A stretch of DNA of 53,518 bases from an uncultured Collinsella sp. (GCA_900556415.1 USOU01000006.1:1-53518); one strand, 5' to 3'. Counted from the first letter of the stretch, positions 19,079 to 27,413 are shown. Notes: generated by a model not told the origin, from the letters alone. Numbers and translations are program-made.

Positions 19079-19722
19079 TACGAGAATCGGCGCATTAATC
19101 CGACAACCTTACCCAGAATGACGGGGTTCGTTGCATAGATGGGCTCCATGGTGTCGTTCTCGGGCTGCAGGCGTACACGTCCCTGCTCCTTATAGAATGT
19201 CTTAACGGTTGCCGAACCATCAATCATTGCCACGACAATCTCACCGTTCATGGCGCTCTTCTGCTCTCGCACAATGATGTAATCGCCATTGTAGATGCCG
19301 ACGTTAATCATCGAGTTCCCATGCACCTCAAGGATAAAAGATCCCTGATCGGTGGCGATTTCAGTCGGAATGGTAAAGGTATCCTCGATATTCTGTTCTG
19401 CCAGAATGGGGATCCCGGCTGCGACGCGGCCTACGAGCGGCAGCGAGACTGTTCCGCGAGGTGCGGTGGGTTCGTCGGATTTGGAAATCGAGACGGAGGA
19501 ACCGTCCTCATCGAAGAGCTCCAAGGCGCGCGGCTTGGTTGCATCGCGCTTGAGCAGCCCGCGCGCTTCTAGGGCGGAGAGATGCGCGTGTACCGTGCTA
19601 GGGGAGGACAGGCCCACAGCCGAAGCCATTTCGCGTACGCTGGGCGGATAACCCTTTTCCTGCTGGTATTCCTTGATGAAGTCGTAAATCTGCTGCTGAC
19701 GCTTGGTAATTTTGCGAGCCAT
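19078..19722 (-). CDS. lexA: SOS repressor LexA
   Basis: 214 residues from the ATG at 19722, which is preceded by AGAGAGG. The N-terminal winged helix (about 1-65) includes PPSVREMASAVGLSSPSTVH. The self-cleavage bond is A102-G103 within RVAAGIPI; the catalytic dyad is S137 (GNSM) and K174. It represses SOS genes until RecA filaments trigger autocleavage. The intergenic region holds three LexA-like boxes, so it is presumably autoregulated. The longer frame starting at 19752 lacks a binding site. Confidence 0.97.
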   Translation of the reverse strand: MARKITKRQQQIYDFIKEYQQEKGYPPSVREMASAVGLSSPSTVHAHLSALEARGLLKRDATKPRALELFDEDGSSVSISKSDEPTAPRGTVSLPLVGRVAAGIPILAEQNIEDTFTIPTEIATDQGSFILEVHGNSMINVGIYNGDYIIVREQKSAMNGEIVVAMIDGSATVKTFYKEQGRVRLQPENDTMEPIYATNPVILGKVVGLMRRFS

Positions 19723-19745
19723 CAGGGGATCCTCTCTTCCGACGT

Positions 19746-19815
19746 CAAACAAATGTTCGGTTTTTGCTTGACAGGAACAACTGTTCGAAGATAATAATAA
19801 CCGAACACTCGTTCC
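19746..19815. promoter_or_regulatory. three LexA-like boxes between lexA and the LysM gene
   Basis: Boxes at 19746-19759 (CAAACAAATGTTCG), 19774-19787 (GGAACAACTGTTCG) and 19802-19815 (CGAACACTCGTTCC). Each has one mismatch to CGAAC-N4-GTTCG. They are spaced 28 bases apart centre to centre, which suggests ordered binding on nearby helical faces. Confidence 0.82.
19768..19795 (+). promoter_or_regulatory. promoter of the LysM gene
   Basis: Consensus -35 TTGACA (19768-19773) and -10 GATAAT (19790-19795), spacer 16. The middle LexA box fills the spacer, so the promoter should be shut until SOS induction. TAATAA at 19792 is an alternative -10. Confidence 0.75.
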
Positions 19816-19882
19816 CGCGCTAGACTTTTTTGTCCGTGCGGCTTGTTAAAACTGTTCTCAGCAAAACACGCGAGAGGAGAAC

Positions 19883-20341
19883 ATGATGAACGCAACGAAT
19901 TTGGTCCAGGGTAACCTTGCCCTTAAGCTCGAGACGCCTGCTGAGCCTGCGTTTACCGTCGTTAAGGGCGGCCGCTCCCGTTTTCAGCCCGTTGCGGCAA
20001 TGCCCAATCGCGCTCAGCATACGGTAGCGGCTGCGGCTGCGGCTCCTGTTGCCCTGAAGGCTTCGACGATCGTTGCTTTTGCAGTCGCGTTTGCGCTGTT
20101 CTTCGTGCTCGCAACGACGGTGTTTACCGCCCGTCATGCCGCCTATGTGGATTCCGTTTCCAACGTCACGTACGAGACGGTGCGCGTGCATACGGGTGAA
20201 TCCCTGTGGTCCCTTGCCGAAGAGCATCCGGTTGAGGGTCTTACCACGCAGGAGACTTCCGATATGATCCGCAGCGTTAATCACCTGGAGCGTGGTTCGC
20301 TCGATGCAGGTGCCGTTCTTAAGGTTCCTGCTCGTCCGTAA
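19883..20341 (+). CDS. LysM-domain membrane protein, likely SOS cell-division suppressor (YneA/Rv2719c-like)
   Basis: 152 residues: a cytoplasmic N-terminus (about 1-58), one transmembrane helix (about 62-82) and an external LysM domain (about 98-150) with TGESLWSLAEEH. Divergent to lexA, under LexA boxes and with this architecture, it matches the group of YneA (Bacillus), DivS (Corynebacterium) and Rv2719c (Mycobacterium), which delay septation after DNA damage. That role is inferred from context and architecture; sequence identity to those proteins is low in this group. ATG follows GAGAGGAG. Confidence 0.8.
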   Translation: MMNATNLVQGNLALKLETPAEPAFTVVKGGRSRFQPVAAMPNRAQHTVAAAAAAPVALKASTIVAFAVAFALFFVLATTVFTARHAAYVDSVSNVTYETVRVHTGESLWSLAEEHPVEGLTTQETSDMIRSVNHLERGSLDAGAVLKVPARP

Positions 20342-20354
20342 TTATTATCGTGCC

Positions 20355-20398
20355 GCGCATGGTACCCTTGTAATCGTTTTAAAGGAGGTACCATGCGC
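20355..20398 (+). promoter_or_regulatory. 12-bp hairpin enclosing the nrdR start codon
   Basis: Arms GCGCATGGTACC (20355-20366) and GGTACCATGCGC (20387-20398) are perfectly complementary around a 20-base loop. The right arm contains the nrdR ATG (20393-20395) and the end of its AAAGGAGG site. If formed in RNA, it would hide the start codon. Confidence 0.7.
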
Positions 20399-20836
20399 TG
20401 TCCCAAATGCGGCAAGGCACACACCCGCGTTGTCGATTCCCGTATGCAGGAATCAAACAATACGATTAAACGGCGTCGTGAATGTTGCTCGTGCAACTAC
20501 CGATTTACAACCTTCGAACGTTGCGAAGATCCGATTGAGGTCATCAAGTCCGATGGCTCTAAGCAGCGCTTCGATCGTAATAAGTTGCTGGTCGGCCTGA
20601 TGCGTGCCACCATCAAACGCGACATCGACACCAAAAAGCTCAATGAGATTATTGACGATATCGAAGTCGAGCTTCGCTCGCGTACGCTGACGGCTGTGAC
20701 CTCGCATGAGCTGGGCGATATGGTTCTGAAGCGCCTCGCTAGGATCGATAAGGTTGCCTATATCCGTTTCGCCTCGGTCTATCGTGACTTCAAAGACGTC
20801 GATGAGTTTCTGCAAGAGCTCGACAAGCTAAGGTGA
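20393..20836 (+). CDS. nrdR: transcriptional repressor NrdR
   Basis: 147 residues, full family length. The N-terminal zinc ribbon has C3, C6, C31 and C34, followed by an ATP-cone (about 48-138). NrdR senses ATP/dATP and represses ribonucleotide reductase genes; none of those is in this window. Order lexA-LysM-nrdR matches actinobacteria such as Mycobacterium (Rv2720-Rv2719c-Rv2718c). Binding site AAAGGAGG is optimal, but the start codon lies in a strong hairpin. Confidence 0.97.
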   Translation: MRCPKCGKAHTRVVDSRMQESNNTIKRRRECCSCNYRFTTFERCEDPIEVIKSDGSKQRFDRNKLLVGLMRATIKRDIDTKKLNEIIDDIEVELRSRTLTAVTSHELGDMVLKRLARIDKVAYIRFASVYRDFKDVDEFLQELDKLR

Positions 20837-20840
20837 TTTC

Positions 20841-21284
20841 ATGTCCAACATTACGGTCAACATCAAGCGTTTCGATCCCTCGGTCGAGCTTCCTAAGTAT
20901 GCTCATCCCACGGATGCCGGCCTTGACCTCCGCGCCAACGAAGATTGCATCCTTAAGCCCTTCGAACGCCGTTTGGTCTCCACGGGCATAGCCATCGCAC
21001 TGCCTGATGGCTATGCCGGCTTTGTCCAGCCCCGTAGCGGTCTGGCCATTAAGCAGGGACTGTCTATAGTCAATACACCGGGCCTCATCGATGCGCACTA
21101 CCGAGGAGAGCTCAAAGTTATCCTCATCAACCTAGATCCCGCCAACGATATCCAGATCAACAAGGGTGACCGTATCGCTCAGCTCGTCATCCAGGAAGTC
21201 CCCACGGTCAACCTCGTAGAAGTAGAAGAGCTCGATCAAACCGATCGAGGGGCCGGCGGTTTCGGCTCAAGCGGCATTGCCTAG
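20841..21284 (+). CDS. dut: dUTP diphosphatase
   Basis: Trimeric all-beta dUTPase of 147 residues that removes dUTP and supplies dUMP for dTMP. Motifs are visible: DAGLDLRA (motif 1), [10 protein letters not shown] (motif 2), [13 protein letters not shown] (motif 3), GDRIAQLV (motif 4) and the C-terminal [10 protein letters not shown] (motif 5). It begins 4 bases after nrdR, so it probably shares the SOS-linked transcript. Confidence 0.96.
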   Translation: MSNITVNIKRFDPSVELPKYAHPTDAGLDLRANEDCILKPFERRLVSTGIAIALPDGYAGFVQPRSGLAIKQGLSIVNTPGLIDAHYRGELKVILINLDPANDIQINKGDRIAQLVIQEVPTVNLVEVEELDQTDRGAGGFGSSGIA

Positions 21285-21304
21285 CTAGATACAGCTGTCT
21301 AGCT
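21283..21304 (+). terminator. hairpin at the end of dut
   Basis: Arms AGCTAGA and TCTAGCT with an 8-base loop, overlapping the dut stop. There is no T-run afterwards, so it is a weak terminator candidate. Confidence 0.35.
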
Positions 21305-21433
21305 TGGGCGCCGTTTATCAGAGGCGTTTATAGAAATTAATCGCTTCGTAATAGGGTAGTGCGCGGGTGTCATGTTTACTCAAATTTGGGTACGAGCGCA
21401 ATGAGCGTATTCGTTTCGACGAGAGGAGCATTC

Positions 21434-22372
21434 ATGACTTCCGATCATCCGATCGATGTTGCAATTATCGGCGGCGGTCCCGCGGGATATTCGGCAGCTA
21501 TTTATGCTGCCCGCGCCAACCTTACAACCATGGTCTTTGAGCAGGGCATGTCCGGCGGACAGATTGCCACGACTAACGAGATTGAGAATTTTCCCGGTAT
21601 TCCATTGCTGAGCGGCGCCGAGCTCGGTGAACGTTTTCAGCAGCATGCGGAAGGTCTTGGCGCCCAGGTGGAATGGAGCATGGTGACGGGCATCGACTAC
21701 GATGCCGGCGCCGCGAAGTTTATCATCCATCACGATAGAGGCGACACAGAAGCCAAGAGCGTTATCGCGTGCATGGGCGCTACGCCGCGTCCCGCCGGTT
21801 TTGTCGGGGAGGATACCTATCGCGGTCGTGGCGTTTCGTATTGCGCAACGTGTGACGGTATGTTCTTCCGCGGGAAGCGCGTGTTTGTTATCGGTGGCGG
21901 CAATGCGGCTTGCGAGGAAGCTCTGTTTCTATCTGATATTGCCCGTTCCGTCACCATCGTTCTGCGTCGCGATCGGTTCCGTGCGCCCGACGGCGTGGTG
22001 AAAAAGGTGCTCGCGAAGGATAATATTTCAGTTAGGTACCAAACTAGTATTGTCGAGCTTTCGGGTGAGACAATGCCCACGACGATTACCTTTAAGGACA
22101 ACGCTACGGGTGAAACGTACGCCGAGACCTTTGACCCCGGTTCGTTTGGCATCTTTGTCTTTACCGGCACGCAGCCCCATACCGAGCTTGTCGACCATCT
22201 GGTCGATCTGGCGTCTGATGGCGGCATCCTCACCGACGATACGATGGCCACCCGTACACCTGGTCTATTTGCTGCCGGCGATATCCGCTCCAAGCGTTTG
22301 CGCCAAGTTGTGACCGCCGTTTCGGACGGAGCCATAGCGGCTACCAGCGCATACGCTTTCCTACGCGGATAA
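21434..22372 (+). CDS. trxB: thioredoxin-disulfide reductase
   Basis: FAD/NADPH flavoenzyme of 312 residues from the ATG at 21434, preceded by GAGAGGAG. FAD-binding GGGPAGYSAAIYAAR is at about 13-27, the redox pair C137-A-T-C140, NADPH-binding GGGNAACEEA, and the C-terminal FAD block GLFAAGDIRSKRLRQ. It keeps thioredoxin reduced in the cytoplasm. A terminator follows. No thioredoxin gene is adjacent. Confidence 0.95.
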   Translation: MTSDHPIDVAIIGGGPAGYSAAIYAARANLTTMVFEQGMSGGQIATTNEIENFPGIPLLSGAELGERFQQHAEGLGAQVEWSMVTGIDYDAGAAKFIIHHDRGDTEAKSVIACMGATPRPAGFVGEDTYRGRGVSYCATCDGMFFRGKRVFVIGGGNAACEEALFLSDIARSVTIVLRRDRFRAPDGVVKKVLAKDNISVRYQTSIVELSGETMPTTITFKDNATGETYAETFDPGSFGIFVFTGTQPHTELVDHLVDLASDGGILTDDTMATRTPGLFAAGDIRSKRLRQVVTAVSDGAIAATSAYAFLRG

Positions 22373-22417
22373 GTACGATAATATATCTTATGTAAGGTTG
22401 TTCTATTTGGTTGATAT

Positions 22418-22464
22418 ACGTCCCTGGATCGATGAGCAAGTGCTTTAGATCCGGGGACGTTTTT
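22418..22464 (+). terminator. trxB terminator
   Basis: Stem ACGTCCC-T-GGATC with GATCC-G-GGGACGT (13 pairs including one T-G) followed by TTTTA. A good Rho-independent form. Confidence 0.8.
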
Positions 22465-22573
22465 ATATTGATTTTGAGTTTCTCTTCGTAAGAGCTATAT
22501 GAATGGTCGTTCTTACGTGGTATGCAAAACTACATCATCTAGAATAGAAAATAGATACGAACGGAGGCCTCTT

Positions 22574-23185
22574 ATGAACCACGCTAAACACGTTATCCCA
22601 ATGTCAGATACATCGGTCAGCATTAAGCCTGAGGATATTCAACCAACGGTGCTACCCGATGCATTTATCCAGTCCGATACGGTGCGTAAGCTCAACACGT
22701 TGAGCCTTCCGCGTTATGACCAACTGCCGAATGTGACGCTCTACCGTGATCAGGTCATTGAGTATGTCGCACTCTGGATGGAGCCGCTTTCCATTTGCGT
22801 GGAGCAGCCTGTTATAACGCCGTCGATGATCAATAACTATGTGAAGGTCGGCCTCGTTCCTGCTCCCGTTAAAAAGCAGTATGGTCGTGAGCAGATCGCG
22901 CGCTTGATTGCCATCTGCATCTTTAAGCAGGTGCTTCCCATCGCGGCAGTCCAGGCGCTCTTTAACATTCAGCGTTTGAGCTACGATGCGCCGACCGCTT
23001 TCGATTATGTGGTCGATCAGCTCGAGGCATCGATTCGAGCGGCATTTTCCGTCGAGCAGACGCCGGTTCCCGATACGGCACATCAGGTTACGCGTGAGTC
23101 GCTGCTTGTGCGCAGCGCAGTTTCGTCCTTTGTTTCGAAGGCGTATCTGATGAGCTACCTCAAGTTCAATGGGTTTAATAGCTAA
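22574..23185 (+). CDS. DUF1836 domain protein, putative regulator
   Basis: 203 residues. The central part (about 70-150) is DUF1836: PSMINNYVKVGLVPAPVKKQ, then YGREQIARLIAICIFK, which reads like a MerR-type winged helix. The remainder has no domain I know. Proteins of this family are presumed transcription regulators. The ATG at 22574 follows ACGGAGG; upstream frame extension to 22499 lacks a site. It is monocistronic, closed by a bidirectional terminator shared with degV. Confidence 0.75.
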   Translation: MNHAKHVIPMSDTSVSIKPEDIQPTVLPDAFIQSDTVRKLNTLSLPRYDQLPNVTLYRDQVIEYVALWMEPLSICVEQPVITPSMINNYVKVGLVPAPVKKQYGREQIARLIAICIFKQVLPIAAVQALFNIQRLSYDAPTAFDYVVDQLEASIRAAFSVEQTPVPDTAHQVTRESLLVRSAVSSFVSKAYLMSYLKFNGFNS

Positions 23186-23199
23186 CCGAGGTATAAGAC

Positions 23200-23236
23200 G
23201 GGCGGGATAAAGAGCCACTGGCCCCTTATCCCGCCC
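23200..23236. terminator. bidirectional terminator
   Basis: Perfect 11-pair stem GGGCGGGATAA / TTATCCCGCCC between two convergent genes, with a T-rich stretch on the + side (TGTTTGTTTAATTT). Confidence 0.8.
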
Positions 23237-23257
23237 GCGTGTTTGTTTAATTTGACA

Positions 23258-24124
23258 TTATCGGCCCGAAGCTACGCCCATGCCGTAGCCGATGATGAGG
23301 CCGTGCATCTCGGCATAATAGGAATCCAGACCGTTGCAGGGCATGATAATCGTCTTGGAGCCGGGCCAGTGCTCGACAATGCGGTCGGCAAGCGCCTGGG
23401 CTCCAGCTTCGTTCTCAACGTGATCGATGATGACTTCGCCGCCGGTGAAACCCTCGGCCTCCATGGTGTCGATAATCTTGGAGAGCATCTTTTTCGCGCC
23501 ACGCGTATGGCCGACGAGTTTAATCTCGCCTTCCTCACTCGCCGTTCCCAAAATGCGGATATTGAGCTTGTTGGCGATGACGCCGGCTGCCTTAGGAATG
23601 CGTCCGGCCTTTGCCAGGTTCTCGTAATTGCACAGGCTAAAGAGGATCTTGCTGTTTTGCTCGAGGCTATCGAAGTAAGCGCAGGCGTCCTCAAAGGAAA
23701 CGTCCGGGTTACTTGCAAGATATCGATCAAACAGCAAGAAGATCAGGTCCATCTTGCCGCCCGCTGCCCGCGAATTGACCAGGTGAATCTGACGATTGGG
23801 CTCCTCGGCAAGTACCATATCGCGTGCCGTAGCGGCAGCGTTATAGCTTCCAGAGACACCCTCCGAGATTGGCATGCAGATCGTCTTGTCGGCGAGCTTA
23901 AAGAGCCCAGCCCACTCCCCTACGCTTGGACAGGCGCTCGATGATGCGCTAGCTTCCGACTGAATGGCAACATTAAGCTCGTGAACATCGAGCGAGAGGT
24001 CGTCGACAAATTCGCGCTCCCCTACTCGGATTTTGAGGGGTGCGAATGCAAAGGTGGTATGGGATGCAGTCGGTTGCCAATCACGAAGATTGCAGCTCGA
24101 ATCTGAGATGAGTGCCCAGCTCAT
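23258..24124 (-). CDS. DegV family fatty-acid-binding protein
   Basis: 288 residues. The DegV fold has two domains that clasp a fatty acid; some members (FakB) present fatty acids to the FakA kinase. Typical blocks are ALISDSSCNL at the N-terminus, CMPISEGVSGSYNAA, and a C-terminal ligand-pocket region near PCNGLDSYYAEMHGLIIGYG. No fakA is in the window, so the FakB role is not certain. Its ATG follows AAAGGACC. A TATAAT lies on the minus strand at 24154-24159, and a 7-pair inverted repeat (ATCTAGT/ACTAGAT, 24187-24207) lies further upstream. Confidence 0.88.
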   Translation of the reverse strand: MSWALISDSSCNLRDWQPTASHTTFAFAPLKIRVGEREFVDDLSLDVHELNVAIQSEASASSSACPSVGEWAGLFKLADKTICMPISEGVSGSYNAAATARDMVLAEEPNRQIHLVNSRAAGGKMDLIFLLFDRYLASNPDVSFEDACAYFDSLEQNSKILFSLCNYENLAKAGRIPKAAGVIANKLNIRILGTASEEGEIKLVGHTRGAKKMLSKIIDTMEAEGFTGGEVIIDHVENEAGAQALADRIVEHWPGSKTIIMPCNGLDSYYAEMHGLIIGYGMGVASGR

Positions 24125-24186
24125 TGAGGGTCCTTTCTAGTTGCTCCTCAACAATTATAGCTATCTTTTCGACAGATGCTGTGTAT

Positions 24187-24207
24187 ATCTAGTATTCAAA
24201 ACTAGAT
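24187..24207 (-). promoter_or_regulatory. inverted repeat upstream of degV
   Basis: ATCTAGT and ACTAGAT around a 7-base spacer, just upstream of a TATAAT-like -10 for degV. It could be an operator or a small hairpin. No regulator is identified. Confidence 0.35.
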
Positions 24208-24247
24208 TGTTGCTTACACGCAAAACGGGCTGCCGCGATAAAACAAT

Positions 24248-24276
24248 GGACCTCGCTCCCCAAGGATGCGAGGTCC
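24248..24276 (-). terminator. terminator of the NlpC/P60 gene
   Basis: Perfect 9-pair stem GGACCTCGC / GCGAGGTCC, with ATTGTTTTA following on the minus strand, about 25 bases after the stop. Confidence 0.7.
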
Positions 24277-24301
24277 ACCTTCGTTTGCTTAGCTACTACA
24301 C

Positions 24302-25423
24302 TTAGTAGCGAACGAAAATGTAGTTGTTGTTCATGCCGGCGGCAACGGAGCTGATGATAACGCCCGTGCTGTAGTCGGAAGCATGGATCATCTGGCCGTT
24401 ACCAATGTAGATGCCGGTGTGGTAAGAGTTAACCACGACATCGCCAGGCTGGGGATCGGATACGCGGGTCCATCCCATGAAGGTGCCCGTGGTTCCCAGG
24501 CGGCAATAACGGCCAGTGAGGCAGTAGCTTACAAAGCCGGAGCAGTCAAAGCTGTTCGGTCCAATACCGCCCCAGGAATACGCATAACCGAGCTTGCTGT
24601 AGGCACGCGAAACAACGGAACCGCCGTCAACGGACTGGCTCGGTGCGGAAGGCGTCGGAGCCGGAGCGGGCGTCACGGGCTGCGGCGTGGGAGCAGGAGC
24701 GGGAGCAGGCGCGGGCGTGTTGCCGCCGCCATTGTTGGAAGCGCCGCCACCATTGTTGGTGTTCTCGGTCGTACCGGCGGTGTCGTTGCTCACCGTGGCC
24801 TTTTCGGCGGTGCTGGCATTTATGCCAGCCTGCAGCGCGGCGTTGGCCTCGGCCTCGGCCGCGAGCTCGGCCTGCAATTGCGAATCCAGGGAGTTCACGA
24901 CGCTCTGAGCCTCAGCCTGCTGGGCATTGAGCTCATCGACCTTCTTCTGCGTCGCGGCGACGTTCTTCTCCTGCTCGGCCTGCTTATCGGTGAGCTGCTG
25001 CTTAAGGTCCTTGACCTCCTTAATGGTCTGGGCCTGCTTGTCGGAAACCTTGCCGTAGTAGAACAGACGGTTGAGCATGTCGCCCAGATCGTCGACGCCC
25101 GTCAGAACCTGAAGGAGACTCAGGCCGCCGGTCTTGTACTCACCGGCAACGTAGCTCGAAAGCTTTGCCTGGCCTTCGGCAATATCTTGCTGCTTTTGCG
25201 TAATTTCGCCGGCAGTCTGATCAAGTTCCTGCGTCTGTGCGGAGAGTTCTTCATGAATTTGCTGGGTTTGGGTGCCAATCTGCTCGAGCTTGGTACGGGC
25301 AGCGGCAAGATCGGATGCGGTATCGGCGTAGGCCGGAGCCGAGAGGCCCAGGCCCAAAACACAAGCGAGGGTTGCCGTAGCAGCGCAGCGTGCCATGTTT
25401 CTGTGCGTGTTTGCTGTGCGCAT
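24302..25423 (-). CDS. secreted NlpC/P60 peptidoglycan hydrolase with coiled coil
   Basis: 373 residues. A signal peptide (about 1-33, ending APAYA) precedes a long coiled coil (about 35-215), a Pro/Ala linker, and a C-terminal NlpC/P60 domain with catalytic C294 (FDCSGF), H335 (YHTG) and H347. This RipA/CwlO-like layout cleaves peptidoglycan stem peptides, with the coiled coil holding or regulating the enzyme at the membrane. ATG is preceded by GGAAAGGAAG. It lies 31 bases after apt and is terminated alone. Confidence 0.92.
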   Translation of the reverse strand: MRTANTHRNMARCAATATLACVLGLGLSAPAYADTASDLAAARTKLEQIGTQTQQIHEELSAQTQELDQTAGEITQKQQDIAEGQAKLSSYVAGEYKTGGLSLLQVLTGVDDLGDMLNRLFYYGKVSDKQAQTIKEVKDLKQQLTDKQAEQEKNVAATQKKVDELNAQQAEAQSVVNSLDSQLQAELAAEAEANAALQAGINASTAEKATVSNDTAGTTENTNNGGGASNNGGGNTPAPAPAPAPTPQPVTPAPAPTPSAPSQSVDGGSVVSRAYSKLGYAYSWGGIGPNSFDCSGFVSYCLTGRYCRLGTTGTFMGWTRVSDPQPGDVVVNSYHTGIYIGNGQMIHASDYSTGVIISSVAAGMNNNYIFVRY

Positions 25424-25454
25424 GAAGCTTCCTTTCCAATACTAGGGGTAACGG

Positions 25455-25985
25455 CTAGTCTACCGTCACCAGGCTAAAGAGCTCAACATCGTCGTCAGAC
25501 GACGTGAGCCTATCGCGCGGGTTGAGAAACGCAAGCTCAAGGATACAACCGTAGCCCACGAGCTTTGCGCCCATATCTCGCACCAGTTTACCTGTTGCCT
25601 CGACGGTTCCGCCCGTCGCGACCAAGTCGTCCAGAATCAACACGGTATCTTTAGAGCTGATAGCGTCGGCGTGAATCTCGATGGAATCCGTTCCGTACTC
25701 GAGTTCGTAGCTTGCGCTCACCGTTTTACGAGGGAGTTTACCCGGCTTACGTGCGGGAACAAAGCCGGCGCCCAGGGCGACGGCCACGGGCACGCCCACC
25801 ATAAAGCCACGAGCCTCGGGGCCGACGACCTTAGTGATACACATGCCGGCAAAATGCTCGGCTAGGGCATCGACCATGGCCTTCAGAGCCTCGGGATTGC
25901 CAAAGAGCGGCGTGATGTCCTTAAATACGACTCCGGGTTCGGGATAGTCGGGGATGTCGACGATATGAGATTCGAAGTCGTACAT
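25455..25985 (-). CDS. apt: adenine phosphoribosyltransferase
   Basis: Salvages adenine to AMP with PRPP; 176 residues from the ATG at 25985, preceded by GAAAGGT. The PRPP-binding loop VLILDDLVATGGT and the N-terminal IPDYPEPGVVFKDITPLF are diagnostic. An upstream ATG at 26000 has no binding site. Confidence 0.94.
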   Translation of the reverse strand: MYDFESHIVDIPDYPEPGVVFKDITPLFGNPEALKAMVDALAEHFAGMCITKVVGPEARGFMVGVPVAVALGAGFVPARKPGKLPRKTVSASYELEYGTDSIEIHADAISSKDTVLILDDLVATGGTVEATGKLVRDMGAKLVGYGCILELAFLNPRDRLTSSDDDVELFSLVTVD

Positions 25986-26024
25986 TGCGTGACCTTTCAT
26001 GGATTGCCGGGTTGGTTGCGGCGG

Positions 26025-26909
26025 TTATTTACCCGCGGTGGTGGTTCCAGAATGCAAAGGCATAACGACCTTAAGCGGCTGCACGATCGATTCCTCGCGT
26101 ACAGCGACCGTAGAGCTGCCGGCTTCTTCGCTTTTGGCCTTCGTTGATTCGGAGCGTGCTATCTCCTCGTCGAGCGCATCGATATCGGCATCCTCGACCA
26201 CAGCGTTGAGTGACTCGAAGACACGGTTCTTGAGTAGTGCGGTGTGGACGCCCTCTGTGAGGTCGTGCAGCTTCTTAAACGCGCGCTCGAGCTTGGCGTC
26301 GCGCTCGTCATCCGAGGTATCCATGCCGAGCATGCTCACGAGCACCTGCTCAAACATCGAGGACTCACGGTTGGCCGACGACACATACTGACGCAGGTTG
26401 CGCGGCTCGATGTGAAAACGCGACAGCTCCGAGCAGTAACGGATAATCGGGAAATCTCGGCCATCGACAAGTTCGCGGTTCTGCGGGCTCTTGATGATGC
26501 GAATGAGGTCGTTTTCGGCCAAAGAACGGATAAACGAGATATCGACGCCCAACATGTCGGGGATCGTCTCGATGGGGTGCAGCTTTTGCTTGGTCTCTTT
26601 GGGTTCCGTCTTGAGTGGTACATCGGACAGCAAGCCAACCTCATAGGCGAGCGTGGACAAGTCGGTGGCATTTTCCAGGCGCTGTTTGATAACGTTGAGC
26701 GGCATGTAGCGGGTCTTCTGCAGATGCAGGATGACCTCCAGACGATCAACGTCCTCCTTAGAGTACTGACGGTAACCCTTGGGCGTACGATGAGGGGTAA
26801 TGAGCCCCTCATCTTCTAAAAATCTGATTTTTGAGTTCGAAAGATCGGGGTATGCGCCTCGAAGTAGGTTGACGACTTGGCCGATACTCAGATAGTTGCG
26901 TTCGGCCAT
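26025..26909 (-). CDS. MerR-family transcription regulator
   Basis: 294 residues. The N-terminal MerR winged helix (about 5-75) reads LSIGQVVNLLRGAYPDLSNS, then KIRFLEDEGLITPHRTPKGY. A second helix-turn-helix-like region (about 110-190) and a charged C-terminus follow. It is three bases downstream of the FHA gene, the same order as Rv1827-Rv1828 in Mycobacterium tuberculosis, where the MerR protein has this two-part layout. The ligand and targets are unknown. Confidence 0.86.
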   Translation of the reverse strand: MAERNYLSIGQVVNLLRGAYPDLSNSKIRFLEDEGLITPHRTPKGYRQYSKEDVDRLEVILHLQKTRYMPLNVIKQRLENATDLSTLAYEVGLLSDVPLKTEPKETKQKLHPIETIPDMLGVDISFIRSLAENDLIRIIKSPQNRELVDGRDFPIIRYCSELSRFHIEPRNLRQYVSSANRESSMFEQVLVSMLGMDTSDDERDAKLERAFKKLHDLTEGVHTALLKNRVFESLNAVVEDADIDALDEEIARSESTKAKSEEAGSSTVAVREESIVQPLKVVMPLHSGTTTAGK

Positions 26910-26912
26910 TAC

Positions 26913-27347
26913 CTACTCACCGGTTTCGATGCGCTCCGGCGTGCTCTCGTGGTAGATGAGCGTGAACGTACCGATCTGAACGGAAGAACCGTCGTGCAGC
27001 GGAGCGCTGTTAACGATGGCGCCGTCGACCCAGGTGCCGTTGAGCGAGCCAAGATCCTCGATACGAGCGCCCAGCCCCTCGCGAATAATGCGTGCATGGC
27101 TGCGAGATACCGTCATATCGTTGAGGAAGATACCATTTGCCGGATCGCGGCCGATCGTGGTGCAGTCATCCTCGAGCTCAAAGGCGGCACCGGTCTGCGG
27201 ACCCTTGACAATGGATAGAACGGGGGCGGTGATGCGCACGTTGGCCATAAGGTCGGGAACGGTGACATCGCTCGAAGGAACGCGGAAAACGCAGGTAGCG
27301 TCCGCGGTCTTATCGTTCTGAGGCATATTGTTAACCATGTTGTCCAT
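26913..27347 (-). CDS. FHA-domain protein, GarA/OdhI-like
   Basis: 144 residues from the ATG at 27347 (AGGGG site). The FHA domain (about 45-135) has TIGRD (R67), SRSH (S81, H84) and SLNGTWV (N103). The N-terminal DATCVFR (T18) lines up with the phosphorylated ETTSVFR of mycobacterial GarA. In GarA, phosphorylation makes the tail bind its own FHA domain and releases 2-oxoglutarate enzymes. Together with the MerR gene and the phosphatidyltransferase gene upstream, the cluster resembles Rv1822-Rv1828. The function here is inferred. Confidence 0.86.
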   Translation of the reverse strand: MDNMVNNMPQNDKTADATCVFRVPSSDVTVPDLMANVRITAPVLSIVKGPQTGAAFELEDDCTTIGRDPANGIFLNDMTVSRSHARIIREGLGARIEDLGSLNGTWVDGAIVNSAPLHDGSSVQIGTFTLIYHESTPERIETGE

Positions 27348-27413
27348 GACAACCCCTAACTTAACGCGGACATGCCGCAAAGAATGAACTGTACGTAATC
27401 ATACCCCAATGAA

